64,000 bases of DNA from Plecoglossus altivelis. Lineage: Eukaryota > Chordata > Actinopteri > Osmeriformes > Plecoglossidae. The notes below the pieces were generated by a model. The model was not told the origin of the DNA, did not search any database, and saw only the letters and a program-made list of their open reading frames with translations. The DNA lies in contig BROE01000009.1 of the NCBI GenBank assembly GCA_036571765.1, forward strand, positions 7,100,426-7,164,425, given 5' to 3'. Numbering within the stretch: position 1 is the stretch's first letter; each line of letters starts with the position of its first letter. A program made the position numbers and the translations under genes. Shown here in pieces: positions 11,801 to 23,800 of the stretch.

Positions 11801-14800
11801 CGGAGAAGGGTAGGTATTCAGAGGCAGCACTGGTGGGGATAACGAGGATAACCAGGATCGGGTTTGTTTTCCTGTGAAGCCAGGCCATTGCAAAATCACG
11901 AAAGTCAGCCATAAAAATTTGATTTGAAGATGAGGATGACTATTGTGAGGATGATTATCATGAGGACGATGTTACGTTTGAGGATGATGGTGTTTCATTG
12001 GCCCCCTCCACAGGCCAGTGAGGGATCGCCGAGCTGTAGCTACGGTGATCTTCAAACCCTCACATCAGATTTCAGGTAAAATCTAGGATAAGACAATGCA
12101 GTGTGCCTGTGGATGGCTTGTAATCTAAGGTATTTTAATGTGCTGTACTTGTATTAGATACTGTGGGACTAAGACTTCAAACATATCGTTCTCAAGAGAG
12201 AGCGAGGAAAGATGGTTAGAATAGTCTGAGGGAAAATTCGAGAGTGAAAGACAGAGAGATCAGAAAGAGCTGACTTCATTCTCTCCTGGAACAACATGGT
12301 TTGTTGTTAACAGGACAGACTTGGTCGTTGCTTAGTTACAGCACAGAACGCTGTGTTCAACTCAACAACAGGAACAGTCTTGTAAACCCAGCCAGGCAGC
12401 CACACTAGCCTCCCAGGTCTTTATCATGCTAATTCTTAAGGCTACCAGCATCTAACCTCAAACAGCTCTTTGGTAAGATCCATAGATTGGTCAAAATTGA
12501 TTGGATTGTTTAGGAGATCTGGTTAAACCATCTGATATTTCTTTATCCTAGCAGTAAAAAGTAGCTGCACTTATTGTAGCAATGTGTATAACTGTGTGTC
12601 TATTTACATTTGTTAAATTGTATTTTATACAGGACAAATGATACTTCAGTGTAGTTTAATAATATTACATACAGGTACTTAACATGTGATGCTTGTTTGG
12701 ACAGTGTTGGAGGTGAGCTCCTGGGTCAGCCTGGTGCCAAGTCAACCCCCATCGAGAGGCCTCTCTCCAGGCAGAGTCTGGAGGAGCAGCAGAGCTATGT
12801 GGAGAGCCTGCGTCAGGAGATCCAGGCTGAGCAGAGGCGGGCTGAGAGAGACCTGGAGAGAGAGCAGGCTCACCTGAGACTGCAGCATGCCGAGAGTGAG
12901 CGCTCGCCTCATCACCGTAACGCCTACTGTACTGTAAAGTCACATTTAGACTGGACATACAGATTGTAATGTTTTGTCATATCGATGTTAGCTGTTTGTT
13001 CTAATGCTACAAATAACATCCGTTTTAATGATAGTTAATGTGTCTTGTTCCTGTAGTCCAACAGTGGATCCAACAGAAGACTAAGTGCCTGGCAGCATTA
13101 GAGAAGAGCGCGACCCAGGAGTTTGGCGTCCAGACAGACTTCATGTCTACCCCCCACCAGGGCACCCTGGAGGATACTGCGGGTCCTGGGGGGCAGAGCG
13201 CAAGACCAGTGCCTCCTTCATCCAAGGTGGTGGGCGCCCGGAAGAAGGTGGTGCAGGAGGAGCTGTTGAAGCATCACGCTCTCCGCCGCGCAGAGAGCCG
13301 CGTCCGGCGGAAGAGGCTGCACTACCAGCTTGAGAGGATCACCCGGAAGCGTCATCTTCTGGAGGCCAAGAGGGAACTGCAGCGCCTGGAGAGAATTCTC
13401 CCTCCAAGTGTGGACAGCCCTGGGTCCCCTGAGCTGGCCTTTCCTCCCCGGGCCACAGGACGGATCCCGGTACTGCGCAGGCACTCCTTCTCAGCTGACC
13501 TCCTGTCCCGCCTCTACCCTCAACACATGCCCATCTTCAGGTCAGCACCACATGCAAACCTCACGACGGAGCTGTCAACATGCTCATGTTCAAACTAAAT
13601 GGACTAGCTCACCACTTTTCAATCAAGTGCTGCAAGTGTGTGGTAATATACATTGTTTACCTTGTCTTGTCTTTCCTGAACAGCCACTTCCTGAGGAGAA
13701 ATAAATCCGTTGAGTTGGCCCCAGTGTCTGTAAGGGGTAGGAAATGGGTGTCTGACGAGTGTCTCCCCAGTGAGAGGGCCCGAAGTCTCTCCTGCATTGT
13801 GTCGTCCTCTCATAGCCAGGGTAGCAGAAGCAGAGACTGCTCCTTGGAGAACCTGAACCAGACCATCCCAGCCGAGCCTCCCTTAGATCAGCCCAGCCGG
13901 CCCCGTCCGGAGAGGAAACCCTTGCTGCCCAGTCGAGGACTACTGTTCAAGCCCAATCAGAATCCAGCAACAAGGCAGCAGTCACTTCCTGGACCTGCTG
14001 GACAGCCAATTACAAATCTGAAAAGTGGTCCACAGGAAGATAGATCCGGCTCCCAGAAGGCTCTGTGCAAAGGTGTAAGGGGTCTCCCCCGTGGTGGCAG
14101 GGGCCTTGATACCCTCAGGAAGGTGTTCTCTCACTCCGTGGGCGCAGGGATAAAGACTGCCCTGGTCAGGGTGTTCCGGAAGCCTCCATCAGGACTGCAG
14201 TGTGGAGGCAGGACGTCCAGGCCTGCTGGCAAGATTTCAAGCCGTTTTCGCTGGAGACAAGCTAGAGAGAGGCCCACAGGGGACTCGAAGATGAGCAGGA
14301 GCAGCATGAAGGTGACGGTGTCGTGTGAGGAACTGGACCAGAGGACCCTCTCCCGGGCTCCAGGGCAGAGACGCTGGCACAGCGCTGAGACCCTGATGAG
14401 CCAGACCTGCCGCTGGGTGGAGAGGCAACAGGGACTGGAAGGATGGGTGGAAGTTGAAAACGAGGTGGAGGGAGTAAAGGAGGAGGATGATGAAGGCTCT
14501 TCAGACTGCGACAGCATGTTCTCGCTGGACTCCCTGTCCTCGGCTTACGCCACAACGCTGGCAGAGCAGCTGAGGCAGGAGGAGATGTTTCACAGCGAGG
14601 CGGAAAGCGAAGACAGCCAGATGTCTAAGGACTCCTTAGCTGTGGAGGATGGAGGGGAGCAGCACACAGCTAGACTGGGGCTGAGTCAGACTGTCATCCC
14701 CAAACACACAGTGCTTGCTTTACATCCACGTGTGCAACAGAATATGACCTCCAAGGTTCTGTCAAGGTCAGAGATGGATACAACTCTCAAACGTCCTGAA

Positions 14801-17800
14801 ATGCCTGCTGAGGCCTACTGGAGTCAACCTGGCCACTCTAAAGCTAGAGTGAATAGTGAAACTGGAGCCACAGGCAGAGCAGTTACCCAGAGTCCACCAG
14901 CGAAAGAGCTCAAAGAGACAGCTTCTAAGAGAAGTGAAACGTGTGGGAGGAGCCCCATTCTAGTGAGTTACAGCCCTCGTTCTCTCAGTAGCTGCAGTTT
15001 AAGGGAACCAGAGACCTTGCTAGCGCTCACGGATGCTTGGTCCTCCACCGATGCGGCAGACAGTCCCAGATTGCACAGGGAGTCACAGGCCCAGAGGAGG
15101 AGAATGGTATTTAGTGCTGTGAACAGCAGCTGCAGCCCTAGTCCCACCAGTGTAGAACTCTCAGATGGCCAGAGCAGTTCTGGAAGCTATAGCTCTGTGT
15201 CTACTGAGGGGGATTGTGTGACAGTGGAGGAACACAGACTTGAGGTTTCAGAGGGGAGCCTAGATACACTGGATTTCCCTGATTCTCAGTTCCTCCTAAC
15301 CCCAGCGTGTATGACATTGACAGTTAATCAGGAGCTAATGTGTGAGAAACAATTTGAAGGACTCTCCCAAACAATGGGGAACATAGACAATGTAGGTGGC
15401 CACCAAATTATCAAGGTAGAGACTCTCTTACAGGAGCCTGGCTCTTGTACTGACTGTGAGAATGAGAGGATCCTTTCAACATCACAGCCTACACTGTCAA
15501 ATGAGTCCAAAACACAGCAGGTGTCAGTTCTTGCTGATGCATCTTCTAGAAGAGTTCCCGAAATAGCCACAGACATCAGTGTGTTTTCCTCAGGTCATCA
15601 ATCAAATTCTAGTTTGTTGCCTTTCTCTAAAACTGAAGGGGAACTGTTGAGGGAGGTGTTTGACATTGTAAGTGACTTGCATGTTACATGTGAAGACACT
15701 CAGCTATGCAATGAAAAGAAAGTTAGCATAAAAGTCAAAGACACAGAGTGGTGCAAGGTCACAAATACCAAAGACATGTTACTTAACTGTGACAAAATTC
15801 AGCAAAAGCTTGAAACCAAAGAGCCTGACAGCCAGTGCGCACAACCAGAACAGGAAGCTCTTAAACCAACTAGTAAAAATTCCAGAAAGAGAAACCAAGT
15901 CAATCAGGATACTTTTGTCGGCAGCTTGAAAATACCAAAGAGGAGCAATGAAGGGGACCTGGTAACGATGTCCTCTAGTCCAGTCAGAACCATTGCAGCA
16001 GTTGGTCCTGACACCAATAACAATGGCAGTGACTTAAAAGGGAAGTTGTCTGTCTTGGCAAGAGATAACCCCAGGTGTTCCCAATCAAACTGTACAGAGG
16101 ATGGCTTCATGCAGGACACCCCAGCTGAAGTGTCAATGGTAGTGCCAGGAACCACATCCAATGGAAAGGAAAGGCCCAATGAGAAGTGTAAAGATGCTTT
16201 ATGTGACTGTAAATCCAGTGGCGAGGGTTTCCATAAAGGCATTCTTTTAGAAGATGGGGGAGTAACTTTTAAAAAAGGAGAGAGAAATGAAAGGGAAGAC
16301 GTTGAAAGGCAGGGGAACAAACCACAGACTGATAGAAAAAGGAGGGAGAGCGAGAATATCTCCCTGCATCCCCCTAGAAACAGGGACAGTAGTGAGCAAG
16401 GCCTTATGATCTCAGAAATTGTGATAGAGCACTTGAAGATGTCTCTAACAGATGAAGTTGTTTATAAAAGTGATGTGGAGATGGAGAGTGAAAGCATCAC
16501 ATGTGACACATCAGGCAGCCAGCTGGCCTTGGTGGATCATCCAGCTATAGCTGCTAATCTTGCTTCTACTCTGTTAGAAAAACATCTAGACTATTCCGAG
16601 TGGGTAAGAAAAGACACCAGATCAAACCGGGCAGTAACGAGCTACAGAGAGATGGGAGAACCCTCTACAATCGTAATAAATGATTCACACCTTGCAGAAA
16701 AATTCCAAACTTTTCCTCTGGTTGGTCTGGACATAAGTGATGAATCAGCAGAGACATTACAGGGAAATGAAGGAGGAGATTCCTCTCAGACCTGCACCAA
16801 CCATCAAACCTCTGTTGAAGTTCAACTTGACCTGAGGGGAAACCAACATGTACATGTGGTCAATTCATCTTCACCAAAGTTCAGTACTGAAGATTCAGAT
16901 CTGAATGCTGGAGGGATTCACCAAGGAGAAAATAGTAAACCAGACATGGTTATTAGTGAGAGGGTTCCTATTGAAATTGTACACCAGATTCAGAATACAC
17001 ATGATGGTTTTAGAACAACATTGTTTAATCCAACTAAGGATCTTCCTCCTACTCAATATTTCACTGTTGATTGCCAAAAGATAGAATTGGTTCAGAGTAT
17101 GTATCCTAACAGTGATGATAGGCAGCCGACCCACCTTCATAAACCCTTTACCCTGCAGGGGGGAAGATCTTCTGGGGATGATTCCACCGCAGCCAAAGTA
17201 TGCTCGACACCTCTGGAGGTTTTGGACCAATCAAAGACAACCAAACTTGCCAAAAATTCAGCAGCCTTACTGTTAGCTGTGGAATTGTCATCTGATAAGT
17301 CAAGTACTAGTCAATATTCACCAGACCAAAAAAATGGGAATCAGAGTAATCCAGATGAGTTTATAGATGTCCAAGGTTTATGCGCCAGTCATGAAAATCC
17401 AATTTTACATCAAAAAAAGAATCAGCCTGGTCAACAAAGAGACATAAAGCTTGGTCAGCCTTTTCTTGCTCAGTCCATCTATCCACAAACTCAGTTTGGT
17501 AATGGCTTTCATGGTTGTGTGAGTGTTGGTCCTAGGGATAATCAAACCGATATGGAGGATGATCAATACCGGCTTGGGAAACAGCTGACTGTTGGGTGTT
17601 CCAAGAATAGCCTTGCCATCCCTCTCAGACAGTTGGCAGAAAATGAGGAAGACTCAGTGATGAATCCAATCCTTTCTAAGTCACCTGTGATAACACCAAT
17701 GGAGAAGGTTCTGCCCGGTACAGCTTCCTCTCCCAACATACCACAGGGAAGTAGGGATGGTAGCGTAAAGATGTTGTCTGACAGTTGTGGAGATAACAGA

Positions 17801-20800
17801 TCCAAAATGGGAGATGCCAAGACATCTGATTTTAAACAGAGCCATTCTATTGGCGTCAGCAAAAAGGGAAAATCTAAGAGGTTCCGAAGGGTCCAGGCTC
17901 AAGTTCTTCATAGTTCGTCATCAGACTCATCTATCAAGTCTTCCTCAGATGAAGAAGAGAACATCAGGATTAACCAAAACAGGTGCTTTCCAACACCAAG
18001 GCTAAAGATTGGCTCTCATAGAAGTGGACAGCCAGACGTTGCTCTAGTTAGCAGAGTAGTTGTGGCTTCATCAAAGTCTAATGTTGCGACCAGTAAGGAA
18101 AGTTATCGAGTGGCCAGCGGTAGACGTGGAATGGAATCCGGAGTCGGTGTGACCCAGGACGAGCATGGCGTGACGGCACAGTCCCATGAGGTGGAGAAAC
18201 GGACCGGTCAAGACAAAGCTGTGCTCGCTAGTATGGAGGAGTGTGAAATGATGCCTTGTGTTCCAAAGTCTAGGGATTCGCCAATGCACTTTACCTCAAG
18301 TGATATCAACCCATTTGTTCACCAATGGCACGGTGAGGATGCAGATCAAAGGTGTTACAAAACTCCAGCCTTTGGAAGTGCAGCAGACCTAACTTGCAAA
18401 TCTCCCATGCTGGACGGTGTGGAGAGACACATAAAAAGATGCTGCAGTGTGGACAATGGTTTGAATGTGCAGAACTCTCCTTTCAACTCCCATCTCAGCA
18501 CTTATGCAAACAACAAGGGTCTCTCCAGCACCTTGAGCAGCATTGAGGACTTCCAAGAACCAGCCTCTCACAAGTCTCTGCTCAGCCGAGGAAGCCATGG
18601 ATCCTGCGTCAATCACCAACCCCCTAACATGACAGAAGCTGTCAACAGCAGTTCCCCATGTAACAGGGTTTCTGGTGGGTTGGGGACCAGCTTCTGCCAG
18701 GTGGATAAGACCATGCTGGTGTACAGCTCTGAACAGGAGTCCCAGACCAGTTGGCCTCAAGCCTGTGGCATGATGTGTGACCATGGCACCCAGACAACAG
18801 GAGATGTGGGGAGAATCCGCCATAGAAGGAGCAGCACTCAGGTACCACAGTCCACCAGGGTTCGAGATGTTAGCAGAGAGTCCAATACCTGGCTTAGCCT
18901 CCAGAACATGTCTGAACATCTCTCCCAGCTGATCCACAGTACCTCTGACCTTCTGGGGAACGTCCAGTGCATGAGGAACGGGGATGTCCTGAAACGTAGT
19001 CTGAGTAACAGTCCATGGCAAATTCAAGTGTCGCATTGTTACTCCAAAGATCAGACCAAAAGAGACAGTTCAACCCAAACACCAGTAGACGTTGGTATTC
19101 AGACTGAAGAGACTGCAACGCCTGCGCTGAACCAAATGTCTGTTTACCAATATCCAACTATTGAGCGATCCAAATCCCACGAAGTCAATGTGATAGTCAA
19201 AGTGATTGGTTCAGAAGTTCTCAGTGTCTCTCAAGGAGATAACCCTGCTTGTCAAGACAGAGTTCAGAACAAGACAGATGATGATATCAGAAGCATGCCT
19301 GATCTGAGAACAAATGGCTCTCCTATAGTCAGAGGATCCATCTATCAACACATTGGGGCACCTCATAAAGTTCTGTCCATGGAGACTGTTGTCCAGTGTC
19401 CCAATCAACCACAATCTGCTGTTCACTCCCCCTCGAGCGGCTATAAAGTAGAGCTCTCCCCCAGACGCATTAGCATCTCTGAAATCCTGAGTAACTCCTT
19501 CCAGGATGTCAGCCAAGAGACTTCGAAAATGTGTGCCAACCCTGACGTTAGCTGTGTAAAACAACAAGAGCAACAAACCGTGATATACACTGACCGTGCT
19601 TCCTCTCCCATCCTCACTTTGGGAGTCAGGCCGGGCCAGAGAAGAGAACAGGCTGGACAACTTCACAAAAAACATCAAACACCCAAAATGCATAATGGAA
19701 ATAAAGACCAAATAAACGACATAAAGGCTTGCTGGTCTACGCCTTGCCTCAATCTCCTTGTCAGGGAACATCGAGCATCCCTGTCCTTAACAGATCGTGG
19801 TGAAATGTCTGAGCAAAATTCTATTGACAGTTCCATCAGTAAATCAGAGTCTGTATCTCTTGAGAATGTAAGTGAACTGAGACATTCAAGCACCAAAGAA
19901 ACAGATGAATGCTCAGTCAATTCATCCGCACACAATGAAAGTAGATGTCCAATTCAAAAACTAAGACACGCCACCTTTTCCAATCCTACCAAGCTGACGA
20001 CCTCTTCCCAAAGTCAAAGATGGTCCATATCTTCCATTTCCAGTAATGGAACCATGCCGAACCACACCCCTCCCACAAGACAGTCTGGTGGGTCTCGACA
20101 AGAAGGAACATCACTATCAACCCTGGACCACCTCCAGAGCTTCAAGCGGAGGACCTCGGAGTTTCACCATAGGGACTTTGAAGATCCAGGGGTGTACCAC
20201 GATGGTGGTTATGACCTCACCCCGATGGGTGAGAGGACTAGCCAGCTCCAGGAGGATGACCTCCTGTCGCTAGCTCCCAGCGAGTGCAACACAGATGTAC
20301 TGGTGAACATAAACCCCATTGGTAACCTGTCCCCACAGCCTGAGCACGGTCTGGTACCTGAGGACCTGCCATTGCACAACAAGTTCACCAACTGGTCTGG
20401 GATCAGTGACCAGCCCGCAGAGAGACACTCCATTAGCACAATCAGACCTGCTGCTTGTCCACCCAACAATCCTGAGGTGAGGAGAAGAAGCCAGGTGATG
20501 GGGGATGAGGCGGAGAGCAAGCATGGTCCAGAGAACCTGGGCTCGAGGGATAGGAAGAGCAGGGAGATTGAGAGATTGCGAAAGGAGAGGGAGCAGGTTA
20601 TGTCTACTGTGCATCTCAACATGAATTCCCACCAGCTAACTGTGGAGCTGACGGAGGCAAAGCTGCACTACGGTCTGGGCGAGACAGACACTCTCCTGAA
20701 GTTACTGTCGTCTGGATCCAGAGAGGAAGCCTCGACTGTCCTCTCAAAGCAGCAGCTCTATGACGGGTAAAACCAGAATTTTTTCAATTGGATCAAGACA

Positions 20801-23800
20801 TGCATGAGGATCGTGAGAATAACGTTTTAGACAATCCAATCTCTTTTCTTGCTTCCCAGACACAGGAGGAGTATTGAGGGTTTGAGGCAGGAGAGGGAGG
20901 CCCGGCTCCAGACGTACCGTCGGGCCCGCAGCCTCAGTCCCAGTAAACACCTCCGCTCCCCTCCTCAGGAAGACCTCACCTCTGCCAGGTTCTCTGCCCT
21001 GCCCTGTCGCCGCAAGGACTACTTGCAGCAACTTCGCCAGGAGGTGGTTGACAGCACCAGGTATCTTGTGTCCTTTACATGATGCATGTTTGACCGTCTG
21101 GATTAGGCATAATCCAAATTATACTGATGTTTAATCCCTCACTACGATAACAAAGGATCTTGTGTCAAAAAGTGAGTTATTTAGTTTCTCAAAAAAACAA
21201 ACAATTTTTTTGTCTTCTCCCAGGATTCCAGATCTACCTCAAGGAGAGGGTCATTACCCGTCTGAGATCGAGCAGCTGTTGCGCGACTATGGCCGCGCCC
21301 GAGAGGAGGCCAGGACGGAGATCGCCCGTGCACGAGAACGCCTCAGGGAGAGAACAGAGCAGGAGAAAAGACGTTTGCAACAACAAACTCTCTCTCAGGT
21401 GGTCAAGGTTAGTTCCAGAAGCTTCCAAATCGATTCTTCTGTTGTCATAGATGATTTGTCTCCCTACCTTAGGATGTCGGTATGTCAGTCTTCCTACAAA
21501 ACTATCTGTGACATGTCCCCTCCTCTAATGATTTCTGCCCTGTAGGATGACTTGCGTCATCGGACCCGGATTAGCAGCAGTACTTTGTGTACTGGCTCGA
21601 GTCTGAGCCTGTCCTCAGGTCCCACCTCAGGCTACAACAGTGGAAACACCAGCCAACTGAAAGATGGCTACAGACCCACGCTCACTGTACAGGTAAAGAC
21701 ATTGCCTTCATGTTCTAGAAACTTCTAGATTGTTAAATTGAATCTGAGATACTAATCACCAAGGAGGTTCCAGCTGTCAACCAAAAGAATATGATGTAAG
21801 ATTTGTTCTTCTCAGGCACCAGGAGTCCATGAAGATGTGCTGAGGTCCAGGGATCGTCCGCCTCTGGCCGCTTCTCAGGGGATTAGGAAGCAGCGGGCTT
21901 GGCTATCTGTGCAAGGTGAGGGGCCTTAGCGCCGTGGAGGAACACCCTTCATCCAGCCTTTTTCCCCAGTACAACACAATGATGGAAAATGGCGCAGGAT
22001 TTGATTTAAAACGTTTTTCCTCATAGATGTTTGCCTTGAGTCTGGGATCCGGCCCTTTGAATCTCCAATGTCATCGCCATCATCCCCTACCTCCCTACAC
22101 CAGCGCACCGCCTCGTTTGGCTCGTCTTCCTCCATCTCCACAGGCTATCAGGACATCACGTCTTGCCTGCTCGGAAGAGCGTTGGCTGAGGTAAATATAA
22201 GATGCATGAGCTTCACCTCAGGATCCTTTGATCTCCCTGTTATGATTAGGCTCCTTCATTGTTTGTTCATGATCCAGATACACGTTGTTCTAATCTCCAC
22301 TCTATGAATGATGGATGTAATGTAAATGGATGCATTCTATGAGCTTTATTAAGTAGCTTGTTTTGTTTCCCTAGGTGCGCCTGGCTGCTGGCGGGGACAT
22401 AGGGAACTTGGTGATGGGCAAAGCCACTGCTGGATGGAGGTGACTTGAATGATGTTTCTCATATTTTATTCATGTAACTTGTCAAATCACAGTGATGATC
22501 TAGTGTCCTGTTCTGTATTGGTAATCTCTCTGTGTCTCTTTCCTTTTCCTCCCCCCTCCCTCTGTCTATTTCTCTTTCTCCTACCCTTTCCCCTTGTCTA
22601 TTTCTCTCTTCCTCTCCTCCCCCCTCCCTCTGTCTATTTCTTTCTCCCTCTCCTGCCCCCTTCCTCTGTCTTTGTCTGTCCTTCCTTATCTCCCTCTATT
22701 GCGCCTGTTCTGTCTCTTTCTTTCTCCTACACCTCCTTTTTCTCTCTTTCCTGCTCTCTAGGTATCAAGGTACTGAGCGAGGGGTCCAGGCCTACCACAG
22801 GCCCTCATCCAGCCCGTCCGTGCACGGCTTCCTGGGGGCGGCAGAGCTAGACAGGCCCCTGGCGAGCTTGTGGAGCATTGTCAGAGAGCCTTCCAAGACC
22901 CACCTCCTGCACCTATCTGTCCGCTCAGCCTGGACACGACCACTAGATGGCAGCACCCAGCTGGGTGAGACAACCGCCCAGTTGCCTAGTGGAGCTACTG
23001 AGACAGGCTTGTTTAGACTTTCATACTGTAGCTGTCTACCACTGGACCATTACAAGGTCCAACTTCTTGAGACGTACATGTTCAGCTGCCTCGTTAATAC
23101 AATCTACTTTCCACTTGATAAGTCAGTCTGTGTCTCCCTCCCCTCTCTCTCATCATGGTGTGTGTCTCTATCCCCTCTTTCTCATTATGGTGTCTCTTTC
23201 CCCTCTCTCTCATCATGATGTGTATCTCTCTCCCCTCTCTCTCATCATGGTGTGTCTCTCTCTCTCCCCTCTCTCTCATCATGGTGTGTCTCTCTCCTCC
23301 TCCAGTGTACCTGGTGACAGACCCATCGTCTTGCCAGCTGAAGCAGCCCAGAGACTTCTGCTGTGTCAGTGCCGAGGCCAGACAGGTCAGTGCTGTCACA
23401 CTCCCTAACAATCCCCCTCAGTAACACCTCTCAGTGTCTCCTTTACTCAGGTGGCCCAAATATGTTAACAGCTGTTAACAGTGCAGGGATACTCCTGGAG
23501 AGATATCCTCCGGCGGGGTTTCACTTGGTTTCCAAGGTTAATTTTTGACCTGCTAACTTGCTCCTGTGGTCTCCCAGGGCGACCTGTGTGTTCTGGCCAT
23601 GCAGTCTGTGTTTGAGGTGTCCCTCCCTCGCCCCAGCATGGACATCATCCGCGGCGAGATGTTGCCTAGCGCCTGGCTCCTCCAGCCAATCACACGAGCT
23701 GACAGAGAGGTCGTCCGTGTCATCTTCCTGCTGCAGGTGAGACAGAGTGGTTATGTAACAGCTGGTGATGAGTGTTGTTCCTGATAAATTATTTTTGTTT

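Noticed and set aside
13580..13683. N-terminal extension of the giant stard9 open frame
   Set aside because: The 34 codons upstream of 13684 are intron read-through: an AACAG acceptor at 13683 and phase from exon 13057-13540 place the exon start at 13684.
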